From Staphylococcus warneri (GTDB lineage Bacteria; Bacillota; Bacilli; Staphylococcales; Staphylococcaceae), in assembly GCF_900636385.1 (NCBI RefSeq), contig NZ_LR134269.1:1922001-1986000 (forward strand): a stretch of 64,000 nt of DNA, read 5' to 3'. Shown in pieces: positions 28,399 through 38,416 of the stretch (position 1 is its first letter; each line of letters starts with the position of its first letter). The notes under the pieces were generated by a model. The model had not been told where the DNA came from, did no database searches, and worked only from the letters and a program-made list of their open reading frames with translations. The position numbers and the translations under genes are program-made.

Positions 28399-29331
28399 CT
28401 ACTCCTCACCTTTATGACTGTTGCGAACAATTTCGTCATTCAGGCGTTCGCTAAATTCTTCTGCTGTATTGATACCCATGATATTTAAACGATAGTTCAT
28501 TGCGGCAACTTCGATAATCACTGCAACATTTCGTCCAGGTCTTACTGGAATAGTTTTTTTAGTGATTTCTGTATCTAAGATACGTAATGTTTCTTCATTT
28601 AGACCCACACGGTCATACAATTTTTCTTTATTCCAATTCTCCAGATTAATATTCAAGCGGATTTGCTTTTCAGTCAAAATTGAACCAGCACCAAATAATG
28701 TCATTACATTAATAATACCTAGACCACGAATCTCTAATAAATGCTCAATCAATTTTGGAGGTTTACCAATTAATTCATCTTTTGTAATTTCTCTAATTTC
28801 AACATTGTCATCTGCAACAAGTCTGTGCCCTCTTTTAACTAATTCTAAAGCTGTTTCACTTTTACCAATACCTGAATCACCTGTGATAAGTACACCTACA
28901 CCATAAACATCAACAAGTACGCCATGTAATGATGTTGTCTTTGCTAGTTCATGTTCTAAAAACGTTGTTAAACGACTCATTAGGCTTGTCGTAGCATCTT
29001 TAGCAACAATGAGTGGCGTGTTAAGCTCTTTTGCAGCTTCAACAAGTTCATTAGGTGGTTCTAAACCTCGCGTTACAATAATCGCAGGTGTGTCTGGTCG
29101 ACATAACTTTCTCATTCTACCTTGTCGCTCATCATCAGGTAATAAATTGTAAAATGATAACTCGGTAGTGCCTAATAATTGAATTCGATCTGAAGCATAA
29201 TGAGAAAAATATCCGGCCATCTCTAAACCAGGACGAGAGATATCTGTATTCTTAATGGGTTTATTCAACCCTTCTTCACCAGCTATTAATTCTAAATTTA
29301 ATACTTCAACTAATCTTTCAGTTGTTAACAT
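28399..29331 (-). CDS. hprK: HPr kinase/phosphorylase
   Basis: HprK phosphorylates HPr on Ser46 and so triggers CcpA-dependent carbon catabolite repression. It has an N-terminal regulatory domain, the Walker [10 protein letters not shown] (about 151-159), and the HprK signature [19 protein letters not shown] use the ATG at 29331 (310 aa), with GAGGTG seven nt upstream; the frame runs open to 29394 without a site. It heads the operon with lgt. Confidence 0.96.
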   Translation of the reverse strand: MLTTERLVEVLNLELIAGEEGLNKPIKNTDISRPGLEMAGYFSHYASDRIQLLGTTELSFYNLLPDDERQGRMRKLCRPDTPAIIVTRGLEPPNELVEAAKELNTPLIVAKDATTSLMSRLTTFLEHELAKTTSLHGVLVDVYGVGVLITGDSGIGKSETALELVKRGHRLVADDNVEIREITKDELIGKPPKLIEHLLEIRGLGIINVMTLFGAGSILTEKQIRLNINLENWNKEKLYDRVGLNEETLRILDTEITKKTIPVRPGRNVAVIIEVAAMNYRLNIMGINTAEEFSERLNDEIVRNSHKGEE

Positions 29332-29542
29332 GCGTTCACCTCTATATTGAATTGTTACTACAAATTCACTTTCTTTAATCATATCAAAAATCAAACTACT
29401 ATCTATATTAAAAAGTTATATTAACTCAATGTTTAGAAAATAGTCATGTTTTACAAATGCAAAATCAACGTTAGATCTTTGTTTGTTTATCGCTTATAAT
29501 CAATAAAGCGGTATCTACATTTTATTTAGATATGTATTGTAT

Positions 29543-29565
29543 GAAAAAATCTTTTAAAAAAGATG
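29543..29565 (-). terminator. Possible uvrA terminator
   Basis: ATCTTTT-TT-AAAAGAT on the minus strand is followed by TTTTTT, 50 nt after uvrA. The stem is AT-only, so the call is modest. The rest of 29332-29615 must hold the hprK promoter, but I see no clear one. Confidence 0.5.
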
Positions 29566-29615
29566 ATTCCAGTATACTCTGAAATCACCTTAATATAAAT
29601 TATAACATCATTTTA

Positions 29616-32462
29616 TTATGATTCATCTTCATTTCTATCTCGTTCTAAAACTGTTTTCAAATATTGACCTGTGTATGAACTATCGACATTGGCAATATCT
29701 TCAGGCGTTCCTGTAGCAACAATTGTACCGCCACCATCGCCACCTTCTGGACCTAAATCAATAATGTGATCAGCTGTTTTAATAACATCTAAATTATGTT
29801 CAATAATGACAACTGTGTCCCCATTTTCGACAAGTCGGTTTAAAACTTTTAATAATCGACTAATATCATCAACATGTAAACCCGTTGTTGGTTCATCCAG
29901 AATATAAATTGAACGTCCTGTTGAACGTTTATGCAATTCAGAAGCCAGTTTCACACGTTGCGCTTCACCACCGGATAAAGTAGTAGCTTGTTGTCCTAAA
30001 GTAACATAACCTAATCCGACATCTACCAATGTTTGAAGTTTACGTTTAATCTTAGGTATATTTTCAAAGAAATGGGTCGCATCTTCTGCTGTCATTTCTA
30101 GTACATCAGCAATATTTTTACCTTTATAAGTAACTTCTAGTGTTTCTCTGTTATAACGTTTGCCATCACAAACTTCGCAAGGGACATAAACATCAGGTAA
30201 GAAATGCATTTCTATTTTAATAATGCCATCGCCTTTACATGCTTCACAACGACCACCTTTAACGTTAAAACTGAAACGTCCTTTTTGATAGCCTCGAATC
30301 TTAGCTTCATTGGTTTGAGCAAACACATCACGTATGTCATCAAATACCCCTGTATATGTTGCTGGATTTGAACGAGGTGTTCTACCAATTGGTGATTGGT
30401 CAATATCTATAATTTTATCTAATTGGTCAATACCTTTAATTGACTCATAGTCTCCTGGCTTTACTTTAGATTTGTTGATTTTTTGTGCTAGAGATTTATA
30501 TAATACTTCGTTCACTAATGAACTTTTACCAGATCCTGAAACACCCGTCACTACAGTCATTAGTGAAAGTGGAATATCTACATCCACGTTTTTCAAGTTA
30601 TTGCTTTTAGCACCCTTGATGCTAATTTTTTTATTAGTCACTTCACGTCTGTGCTCTGGAACATCAATTTTCTTTTTACCACTTAAATACTGTCCTGTTA
30701 GGGAGTGCTTATTTTTCATTACTTGTTTAGGTGTACCTTGAGCGACAATTTCGCCACCATGGTTACCTGCGCCAGGTCCGACATCTACTAAATAATCAGC
30801 TGCGCGCATAGTATCATCATCATGTTCTACAACAATAAGCGTATTGCCTAAGTCTCTCATCTCTTTAAGTGTATTAATCAAGCGATCATTATCACGTTGA
30901 TGTAAACCTATAGATGGTTCGTCAAGTACATAAAGAACGCCAGTTAGACGAGAACCAATTTGAGTTGCTAAACGAATACGTTGTGCTTCACCTCCAGATA
31001 ATGTACCAGACGCACGGTTCAATGTCAGATATTCTAGCCCTACATTATATAAGAATGTTAAACGTGAAATGATTTCCTTAAGAATTTGGTTCGCAATCGC
31101 TTTGTCTTGTTCTGAAAGTTCGATATTTTGATAATAATTTAAAGCTTCTTTAATTGAGTATTCAACAACTTCACCAATATTTAATCCCGCAACATAAACT
31201 GAAAGTGCCTCTTTACTTAAACGCTGACCATGACATGTCTCACATGGCAACTCAGTCATATATCGGCTCATCATCTCTCTCGTATACTCAGATGGGGATT
31301 CATGATAACGACGATTGATGTTGTTAACTACACCTTCAAATATCATTTTTCGTTTTCTTTGTCCGCCGCCGAATCGTTGATTAAATGTAAATTCAATTTC
31401 CTTATCTCCTGAGCCGTGCATTAATATATTCTTTTGTCTATCGGTAAGTTTTTTATATGGTTTATCCATATTAATTTTATAGACTTCACATACACGTTTT
31501 AATAATGTTGGATAAAAATCTGAACTTGTAGGCTCCCACGGTTCAATTGCGCCTTCATTTAGGGTTTTATTGGGGTCAGGAATAACTAAGTCCATATCAA
31601 CTGTTAATCGTTGCCCTAAACCATCACATGTAGGACACGCTCCAAAAGGACTATTAAAACTAAACATACGTGGTTCTAATTCACCTATGGAAAATCCACA
31701 AATTGGACATGCATGATTTTCAGAGAATTTTAATTCTTCCCCATCAATTATATCTACCGTTAAACTTCCTTCTGCAAGTTCAAGTGCCGTTTCTATAGAA
31801 TCTGCTAATCTTGTTTCAATACCATCTTTAACGACTAATCTATCAACAACAACTTCAATAGTGTGGTTTTTATTTTTATCTAATTCCGGTACTTCGTTCA
31901 CATCAACAATTTCACCGTCAACTCGCAAGCGAACATACCCTTTTTTACTTATATCTTCAATTAATTTTTCATGACTACCTTTACGGTGGGAAACAACTGG
32001 TGCTAACAATTGAATTTTAGTTCGAGTTTCTAATTCTAAAATTCTATCCACCATTTGTTGAACAGTCTGTGATTCTATCTCAATATGATGATTAGGACAA
32101 TATGGTTTTCCTACACGTGCATATAGCAACCTAATATAGTCATATATTTCAGTCACTGTGGCAACTGTAGAACGTGGGTTCTTACTTGTTGTTTTTTGAT
32201 CAATTGAAATCGCTGGTGATAAGCCTTCAATTGTGTCAACATCCGGTTTATCCATTTGACCTAAAAATTGACGTGCATAAGCACTTAATGATTCTACATA
32301 TCTTCTTTGACCTTCGGCATAAATGGTATCAAAAGCTAAAGAGGATTTACCTGAACCAGAAAGTCCTGTCATCACTATCAACTTGTCTTTAGGTAATTCT
32401 ATATCAACACCTTTTAAATTATGTGCTCTTGCACCTTTCACTACTATGGATGGTTCTCTCAT
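29616..32462 (-). CDS. uvrA: UvrABC system protein A
   Basis: UvrA is the damage-sensing ATPase of nucleotide excision repair. The 948-aa protein has two ABC modules, each with Walker A ([10 protein letters not shown] near 31 and [10 protein letters not shown] near 640), signature TLSGGEAQR and a Walker B. It also has zinc-binding cysteines (CPICG and CEAC/CEVC). It follows uvrB by seven nt, so the pair is an operon, probably under the LexA box at 34670-34683. Confidence 0.98.
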   Translation of the reverse strand: MREPSIVVKGARAHNLKGVDIELPKDKLIVMTGLSGSGKSSLAFDTIYAEGQRRYVESLSAYARQFLGQMDKPDVDTIEGLSPAISIDQKTTSKNPRSTVATVTEIYDYIRLLYARVGKPYCPNHHIEIESQTVQQMVDRILELETRTKIQLLAPVVSHRKGSHEKLIEDISKKGYVRLRVDGEIVDVNEVPELDKNKNHTIEVVVDRLVVKDGIETRLADSIETALELAEGSLTVDIIDGEELKFSENHACPICGFSIGELEPRMFSFNSPFGACPTCDGLGQRLTVDMDLVIPDPNKTLNEGAIEPWEPTSSDFYPTLLKRVCEVYKINMDKPYKKLTDRQKNILMHGSGDKEIEFTFNQRFGGGQRKRKMIFEGVVNNINRRYHESPSEYTREMMSRYMTELPCETCHGQRLSKEALSVYVAGLNIGEVVEYSIKEALNYYQNIELSEQDKAIANQILKEIISRLTFLYNVGLEYLTLNRASGTLSGGEAQRIRLATQIGSRLTGVLYVLDEPSIGLHQRDNDRLINTLKEMRDLGNTLIVVEHDDDTMRAADYLVDVGPGAGNHGGEIVAQGTPKQVMKNKHSLTGQYLSGKKKIDVPEHRREVTNKKISIKGAKSNNLKNVDVDIPLSLMTVVTGVSGSGKSSLVNEVLYKSLAQKINKSKVKPGDYESIKGIDQLDKIIDIDQSPIGRTPRSNPATYTGVFDDIRDVFAQTNEAKIRGYQKGRFSFNVKGGRCEACKGDGIIKIEMHFLPDVYVPCEVCDGKRYNRETLEVTYKGKNIADVLEMTAEDATHFFENIPKIKRKLQTLVDVGLGYVTLGQQATTLSGGEAQRVKLASELHKRSTGRSIYILDEPTTGLHVDDISRLLKVLNRLVENGDTVVIIEHNLDVIKTADHIIDLGPEGGDGGGTIVATGTPEDIANVDSSYTGQYLKTVLERDRNEDES

Positions 32463-32469
32463 TTAAATG

Positions 32470-34455
32470 TCACCCTTCTGATTTTAATTCGAATAACATA
32501 TCTCTTAACTCTGTTGCTTTCTCAAAGTCTAAATCTTTAGCTGCTTTTTTCATTTCTTTTTCTATGTTTTCTATCGTTTTTTGACGTTCTTTCTTCGTCA
32601 TTTTCTTAGGAACTTCTATTTGTTTATTTTCATTTGTATCATCACTTTCGACGGTTGCACTGATGACATCATGAATTTTCTTATTAATTGTTTGAGGTGT
32701 AATACCGTGTTTTTCATTATGAGCCATTTGTATATCACGACGTCTCTGCGTTTCATCAATGGCATATCTCATTGAATCTGTAATCTTATCAGCGTACATA
32801 ATAACTTCACCACGATCATTTCGTGCTGCACGTCCAATTGTTTGAATTAAAGAACGATTGGAACGTAAAAATCCTTCTTTATCTGCATCTAAGATAACAA
32901 CCAATGAAACTTCGGGAATATCTATCCCCTCTCTTAACAAGTTAATTCCAACAATTGCATCATAGGTACCCATACGTAAGTCTCTTATGATTTCTATTCT
33001 CTCGAGAGTTTTGATTTCCGAATGAAGATAATTAACTTTAATTCCTGCTTCTTTCATATATGTTGTTAAATCTTCACTCATTTTTTTAGTTAAAGTAGTA
33101 ACCAGTACTCTTTCATTTTTATCAATTCTATCTTGAATTTCACTCAACAAGTCATCAATTTGATTTTCTGTTGGACGTACATCAATTTTTGGATCTAACA
33201 ATCCAGTAGGTCGAATAATCTGCTCTACCATTTCATCGGTATGTTCTATTTCATAAGGTCCTGGTGTGGCAGATACATAGACTAATTGATTTGTTTTTTC
33301 TTCAAACTCTTCAAATTTTAAAGGTCTGTTGTCTAAAGCACTTGGCAATCTGAATCCATGATCAACTAAAACTTGCTTACGTGCTCTATCACCGTTATAC
33401 ATCCCCCTTACTTGAGGTAGTGTCACGTGTGATTCATCAATCATGATTAACCAATCATCGCCAAAGTAATCAAGCAATGTATATGGGGTAGAACCTAGTG
33501 GTCTTAACGTTAAATGTACAGAGTAGTTTTCAATACCTGAGCAGAACCCCATCTCACGCATCATTTCTAAGTCATAATTAGTTCTTTGTTCTAATCTCTG
33601 TGCTTCTAAAAGTTTATTTTCATCTCTTAACTCTTTTAAACGTTCTTCTAATTCTTTTTCAATTCTCTCGATTGCAACTTTCATCTTTTCTTCACGCGTA
33701 ACGAAGTGGGATGCTGGGAAAATTGCAAAATGTTCACGTTCTCTTATAACTTCGCCTGTTAAATAATTCACTTCTCTAATACGATCGACTTCATCACCGA
33801 AAAATTCTACTCGAATACACATTTCTTCTCTTGAAGCAGGGAATATTTCAACCACATCGCCTCGTACTCTAAATGTACCACGTTGGAAGTCTATATCATT
33901 TCTAGTATATTGCACATCAACTAGTTTTCTTAGTAATTCGCTACGTTCCATTTCCATGCCCACACGCACACTGACAACCAAATCTTTATATTCTTCTGGA
34001 TTACCCAAACCATAAATACAACTCACACTTGCTATGATAATAACATCATCTCTCTCAAACAATGCGCTCGTTGCTGAGTGTCTTAATTGGTCAATTTCAT
34101 CATTAATAGACGCATCTTTTTCAATAAATGTATCTGTCGATGGTACGTAAGCTTCTGGCTGATAGTAATCGTAGTAACTCACGAAATATTCCACTCTATT
34201 TTCCGGGAAAAATTCTTTAAATTCACTATATAATTGTCCAGCCAATGTTTTGTTATGTGCAATAATCAAGGTTGGTTTACCTACTTGTTGTATTACATTA
34301 CTCATCGTAAATGTTTTACCTGTTCCGGTTGCACCAAGTAGTGTTTGGTGTCTCTTACCTTCTTTAACACCTTTAACAATTTTCTTTATTGCTTCAGGTT
34401 GATCACCTTGAGGATCGAACTCTGAATTTAATTTGAATGGATAATGTTCAACCAT
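32470..34455 (-). CDS. uvrB: UvrABC system protein B
   Basis: UvrB is the helicase-like component that verifies damage and recruits UvrC. It has the Walker [10 protein letters not shown], the beta-hairpin [12 protein letters not shown] that locks onto DNA, motif DESHVT, GRAARN, and the C-terminal UVR domain ([15 protein letters not shown]). I use the ATG at 34455 (661 aa, MVEHYPFK), eleven nt after AGGAGG. An ATG at 34476 adds seven residues but overlaps that site. The leader is long, with a LexA box far upstream. Confidence 0.97.
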   Translation of the reverse strand: MVEHYPFKLNSEFDPQGDQPEAIKKIVKGVKEGKRHQTLLGATGTGKTFTMSNVIQQVGKPTLIIAHNKTLAGQLYSEFKEFFPENRVEYFVSYYDYYQPEAYVPSTDTFIEKDASINDEIDQLRHSATSALFERDDVIIIASVSCIYGLGNPEEYKDLVVSVRVGMEMERSELLRKLVDVQYTRNDIDFQRGTFRVRGDVVEIFPASREEMCIRVEFFGDEVDRIREVNYLTGEVIREREHFAIFPASHFVTREEKMKVAIERIEKELEERLKELRDENKLLEAQRLEQRTNYDLEMMREMGFCSGIENYSVHLTLRPLGSTPYTLLDYFGDDWLIMIDESHVTLPQVRGMYNGDRARKQVLVDHGFRLPSALDNRPLKFEEFEEKTNQLVYVSATPGPYEIEHTDEMVEQIIRPTGLLDPKIDVRPTENQIDDLLSEIQDRIDKNERVLVTTLTKKMSEDLTTYMKEAGIKVNYLHSEIKTLERIEIIRDLRMGTYDAIVGINLLREGIDIPEVSLVVILDADKEGFLRSNRSLIQTIGRAARNDRGEVIMYADKITDSMRYAIDETQRRRDIQMAHNEKHGITPQTINKKIHDVISATVESDDTNENKQIEVPKKMTKKERQKTIENIEKEMKKAAKDLDFEKATELRDMLFELKSEG

Positions 34456-34669
34456 TACTACATACGCCTCCTGCATTGTTTACAACTCAACTTCTATCAC
34501 TCGAGATTAGTGAACTCATTTTTTTCTAAAGAATATCGTCACTAAATACGTTATTTACTTATTACTTTCCCTAGTTTACCTCTTGTCATACATCATTTTG
34601 ATGATATCGTTAACGTAAATATTAGCACTGAATTTATTTTCTATTTTAACAAATCTCGAACATAAAATA

Positions 34670-34683
34670 CAAACATTTGTTCG
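34670..34683. promoter_or_regulatory. LexA box upstream of uvrB
   Basis: On the minus strand the site reads CGAACAAATGTTTG, matching the Gram-positive LexA operator CGAAC-N4-GTTYG. A -10 TAAAAT lies 20-35 nt downstream. It marks uvrBA as SOS-induced. Confidence 0.85.
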
Positions 34684-34710
34684 CTAACATTTTTATATTA
34701 TAAGATAAAT

Positions 34711-34746
34711 AAAAACAAACATAGCTTAGCAAACTATGCTTGTTTT
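34711..34746 (-). terminator. csbA terminator
   Basis: AAACAAGCATAG...CTATGTTTGTTT on the minus strand is followed by a T-rich tail. It separates the csbA transcript from the uvrB regulatory region. Confidence 0.8.
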
Positions 34747-34786
34747 ATACACTTTATTTTCAATCCGTTTGTTTATTAATTGAGTT

Positions 34787-35014
34787 TTATTCTTCTCTCT
34801 TATGGAATTCTATTTGATCTATGATTAAATAACCCGCTAATAATGATACAACATCAATAAATATAATCCATTCACTATGGAAAAAGCCTTTATATATTGA
34901 GGTCGCAATTAATATTAAAGTAACAGAGGTACCAATCCATTTGTTTTTAGTTACGACACTAAAAAGTACTATTAAAATACAAGGAAAAAATGCAGCACAT
35001 GCATACCAAATCAT
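34787..35014 (-). CDS. csbA: CsbA family small membrane protein
   Basis: This 75-aa protein has two to three membrane helices and a short charged C-terminus (QIEFHKREE). Sequence and position fit CsbA, named in Bacillus as a sigma-B-controlled gene located next to uvrBA. The function is unknown. It follows the HD hydrolase gene by five nt on the same strand, so they are co-transcribed. I did not find a clear sigma-B promoter. Confidence 0.8.
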   Translation of the reverse strand: MIWYACAAFFPCILIVLFSVVTKNKWIGTSVTLILIATSIYKGFFHSEWIIFIDVVSLLAGYLIIDQIEFHKREE

Positions 35015-35019
35015 TTATT

Positions 35020-35661
35020 TCACCTGTTTCTTTTATTAAGTATTGTCATCGTAGTTTCTCGTAATTCTGTTCTAGGAATGAAGTTTTCAGTTAGCATTTC
35101 AGGAATTACATTATCAATAAAATCTTGAACAGAAGCTAAATGATCGAATTGCATAATTGTTTCTAAACTCATTTCATATATTTCAAAAAACAAAGGTTCT
35201 GGGTTACGTTTTTGGATTTCACCAAATGTTTCATATAGTAAATCAATTTTATCCGCAACAGCAAGTACTTGTCCTTCTAATGAATCATCTTTACCTTCTT
35301 GTAGCCTTTGTCTATATATGTCACGGTATTGCTCAGGGATTTCTTCTTTAATAAAATTTTCTACCATTTCTTCTTCAACTTGTGAAAAAAGCATTTTCAA
35401 TTCTCTACTTGCATACTTTACTGGCGTTTTAATATCACCTGTAAATACCTCTGCAAAATCGTGGTTTAGTGCTTTTTCATATAAGCTCTTCCAATCTATA
35501 ACATTTCCATTATATTCTTCAACAGTGCCAAGATACTGAGCAATTTTTGTTACCTTAAACGAGTGTGCAGCCACATTATGCTCAAAATATTTAAATTTAC
35601 CAGGCAACCTAATAAGCTTTTCCATGTCAGAGAGTCTTTTGTAATATTGATGTATGCCCAT
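35020..35661 (-). CDS. HD-domain hydrolase, YfbR-like
   Basis: This is a predicted metal-dependent phosphohydrolase of 213 aa. The metal ligands of an HD domain are visible: His in NVAAHSFKVT (about 33), the HD pair in ALNHDFAEV (about 67) and a later Asp in VADKIDLLYE. The family includes YfbR, a 5'-deoxynucleotidase, but the substrate of the staphylococcal protein is not known to me. It is linked to csbA. Confidence 0.85.
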   Translation of the reverse strand: MGIHQYYKRLSDMEKLIRLPGKFKYFEHNVAAHSFKVTKIAQYLGTVEEYNGNVIDWKSLYEKALNHDFAEVFTGDIKTPVKYASRELKMLFSQVEEEMVENFIKEEIPEQYRDIYRQRLQEGKDDSLEGQVLAVADKIDLLYETFGEIQKRNPEPLFFEIYEMSLETIMQFDHLASVQDFIDNVIPEMLTENFIPRTELRETTMTILNKRNR

Positions 35662-35843
35662 TCCGTGATGCCTCCTTCTTATTTAATCATAGATGATACT
35701 TAGTTTCATTATACCAATCAAAATCATGATTAAAAGTAATATCTTAATGGCGATTTCAACTTAGTTGATTAATATTAAATAAGCAGCAACGTAATAATAT
35801 AAATTACGTTACTGCTATATATAACTTTAGTGTGTATTCAAAT

Positions 35844-36647
35844 TTAATGAATGTAGTTATAGCTACCTGGATTTGTAATTGTTCTGTAAGATTTTACATT
35901 AAATCCACCGTTCCAGTTCATTTCAGAAACTGTAACTGTACCATTACTATTTACGCTTTCAACGACGCCTACATGGCCATAGCCACCCGAACCATTTGTA
36001 CCAGGATTAGATTGGAAAACTGCACCTGCAACTGGAATATTATTCACTGTGAAACCAGCATTTCTAGCATTTACTGCCCAACTACCAGCATCCCCCCATA
36101 AACTTCCAATTGGTTTACCTAACTCTGCACGACGATTGAATGCATAATATGTGCAGTTGCCATAATTATATAAATTGCCAGAATTACTTACAGAATACAA
36201 ACTAGCACCAGCCTCATTACTATATGATTGATTCGTTGTAACAGATGGTTGTGATGCCGTTTCACTTGTAACATCTACATATTGTTGACTTGCTGCTGAT
36301 GTTGGTTCTCCAACATTATAATTGCTTGAATTATAAGTGGTATTGTTGACTTGATATTGTGTTTCATATGGAGAAACAGTAATGATATCCCCCGGAAAAA
36401 TTAAAGGTGTAACCCCAGGATTAAGGCTATATAATTCATCTAAAGTAATATTATGATTTAAAGCGATTTGGTATAATGTGTCACCAGGTTTGACGATATA
36501 TTGACTAGCATTTTCAGTTTCAACTGATGCTATGTTTTCAGATGTATTCACATTAGATACAGCAGTTTCTTCTTGAGCATCTGCAACATTGCTGAATGCG
36601 ATACACGCTGCTACTGATGATAATGATAATAAAAACGTCTTCTTCAT
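35844..36647 (-). CDS. Secreted LysM-CHAP peptidoglycan hydrolase (SsaA-like)
   Basis: This is a cell-wall amidase/endopeptidase of the SsaA/Sle1 type. A signal peptide (MKKTFLLSLSSVAACIAFS, cleavage near ADA) is followed by one LysM repeat (YIVKPGDTLYQIALNHNITL, about 50-93) that binds peptidoglycan. A Ser/Thr/Asn-rich linker then leads to a C-terminal CHAP domain. There the catalytic Cys is in YGNCTYYAFNRR, His in GYGHVGVVE, and the final acidic/Asn region is EMNWNGGFNVKSYRT. I use the ATG at 36647. A WalR-type box lies upstream, fitting control by the essential WalKR system. Confidence 0.93.
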   Translation of the reverse strand: MKKTFLLSLSSVAACIAFSNVADAQEETAVSNVNTSENIASVETENASQYIVKPGDTLYQIALNHNITLDELYSLNPGVTPLIFPGDIITVSPYETQYQVNNTTYNSSNYNVGEPTSAASQQYVDVTSETASQPSVTTNQSYSNEAGASLYSVSNSGNLYNYGNCTYYAFNRRAELGKPIGSLWGDAGSWAVNARNAGFTVNNIPVAGAVFQSNPGTNGSGGYGHVGVVESVNSNGTVTVSEMNWNGGFNVKSYRTITNPGSYNYIH

Positions 36648-36723
36648 TAAATATGTCATTCCTTTGTTGTGTATTCTAATTTGTTGAATTTAATATAACA
36701 CAATATTATTTTATAAAGGTTAA

Positions 36724-36740
36724 TGTTAAATTGATGTAAT
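36724..36740 (+). promoter_or_regulatory. WalR-type binding site
   Basis: TGTTAA-ATTGA-TGTAAT matches the staphylococcal WalR consensus TGTWAH-N5-TGTWAH at every position. It is on the strand opposite to the hydrolase gene, about 80 bp upstream of its start. Confidence 0.6.
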
Positions 36741-36967
36741 ATATTTTTTATACACAATCATTTCAAGCGTCATCTTATATATCATCACAAATACATATAT
36801 ATCAGCTACTTTAGAGCGATTCATTGTTAGTTTGACTTTGTCATAATGATCAACTGAGTAATATTACAAGAGATTTTTTACATTGATTTTGTTGACTTTA
36901 AAATTTTCAAAATAATTCATTCTTATTTTTATTTAAATGGTAGTACTTTGAAACTACTACAGCTAAT
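36741..36967. other. Spacer between prfB and the LysM-CHAP hydrolase
   Basis: This AT-rich region presumably carries the promoter of the hydrolase gene. I see no open frame, repeat or hairpin beyond the flanking WalR box and prfB terminator. Confidence 0.3.
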
Positions 36968-37012
36968 AAAAAAGAAGCACTTGAGACAATTATATGCCTC
37001 AAACGCTCCTTC
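36968..37012 (-). terminator. prfB terminator
   Basis: GAAGGAGC-TTTGAG pairs with CTCAA-GTGCTTC with small bulges and is followed by TTTTTT on the minus strand, just after the prfB stop. Confidence 0.75.
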
Positions 37013-37026
37013 TCTTATTCTTCAAT

Positions 37027-38134
37027 TTATTTATCCATTTGATGTCTTAAATACGCTTCAATAAACGGACCTATGTCACCATCCATTACTGCATCCACTT
37101 TACCGGTTTCTTCATTTGTTCTATGATCTTTAACCATTGAATAAGGATGGAATACGTAAGATCTAATTTGACTTCCCCAACCTATTTCTTTTTGCTCACC
37201 ACGTATTTCTGCCATTTCACGTTCTTGTTCTTCTAATTTAAGTTGGTACAATTTAGATTTCAACATTTTCATTGCTGCTTCACGGTTTTTAATTTGTGAA
37301 CGTTCATTTTGGTTATTAACTACAATACCTGTAGGATGATGCGTAATTCTGATTGCTGATTCCGTTTTATTAATATGTTGTCCACCAGCGCCAGATGCTC
37401 TGAAGGTATCAACTGTAATATCATCAGAATTGATTTCAATTTCAATCTCATCATTATCAAAATCAGGAATAACATCACAAGACGCAAATGATGTATGGCG
37501 ACGGCCAGATGAATCAAATGGTGAAATTCGAACTAATCGATGCACACCTTTTTCCGCTTTTAAATAACCATATGCATTATGCCCTTTGATTAATAATGTC
37601 ACACTTTTAACACCCGCTTCATCGCCAGGTAAATAATCCACGGTTTCAACTTTAAATCCACTTTGTTCACAATATCGTTGATACATTCTTAATAACATAC
37701 TTACCCAATCCTGTGATTCAGTACCGCCTGCACCAGGATGTAATTCTAAAATCGCATTATTCGCATCGTAAGGACCATCTAATAATAATTGTAATTCAAA
37801 GTGGTCAATCTCTGATTTAAATTCAATGACATTATTTTCTAACTCTTGCTTCATATCTTCGTCAAATTCTTCTTGCAACAATTCAACTGTTGCAGACATA
37901 TCTTCCACGGTTTCTTCTAATTCATAATAACCATTTACCATTGACTTTAAAGCATTATTTTTATCGATGATATCTTGTGCTCTATTTTGATCATCCCAAA
38001 AATTGGGCTCTGTCATCATTTCTTCATACTCTTGGATGTTAGTCTCTTTATTTTCTAAGTCAAAGAGACCCCCTAATTTGATTTAAATTGTCTTTGTACG
38101 CATCTATATTTCTTTTAATTTCTGATAATTCCAT
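37027..38134 (-). CDS. prfB: Peptide chain release factor 2 (programmed +1 frameshift)
   Basis: RF2 ends translation at UGA and UAA. The gene is in two frames by design. The first 24 codons (38134-38063) end at CTT-TGA, and the ribosome slips +1 to read CTT-GAC and continues from 38061 to 37027, giving 368 aa. The internal SD-like AGGGGG just before CTT and the in-frame TGA at 38062-38060 are the classic autoregulatory signals: low RF2 favours the shift. The N-terminus is [14 protein letters not shown]. The [15 protein letters not shown] GGQ region reads [15 protein letters not shown]. It lies downstream of secA, as in most Firmicutes. Confidence 0.96.
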
Positions 38135-38357
38135 AATGTCTCTCCTATTTCATTTGTTTATCTATGATTTTATTTCAATTTGATTTACTTTATCAAATTC
38201 TTAAATATTACTACACTACATTCATCATATTATATGTTTATATTCTATCATAAACAAACTGAATGACAGTATAAGTACGATTGTTGTATTAAAATTAAAG
38301 CCTCATAACTTAATTATTGCTGTTGAATTATTTTCTCAATCAATCAAATATACAATA

Positions 38358-38390
38358 AAGAAGCCCAAGACAACTTTGTCTCAGGCTTCA
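38358..38390 (-). terminator. secA terminator
   Basis: GAAGCC-TG-AGACAA...TTGTCT-TG-GGCTTC is followed by TTTATT on the minus strand, 25 nt after secA. Confidence 0.8.
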
Positions 38391-38416
38391 ACTATATATT
38401 ACTTATTTAGGTGCAA

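Noticed and set aside
38019..38134. prfB as a frameshifted pseudogene
   Set aside because: The stop is the conserved TGA of the RF2 autoregulatory frameshift, with AGGGGG and CTT in the expected places.
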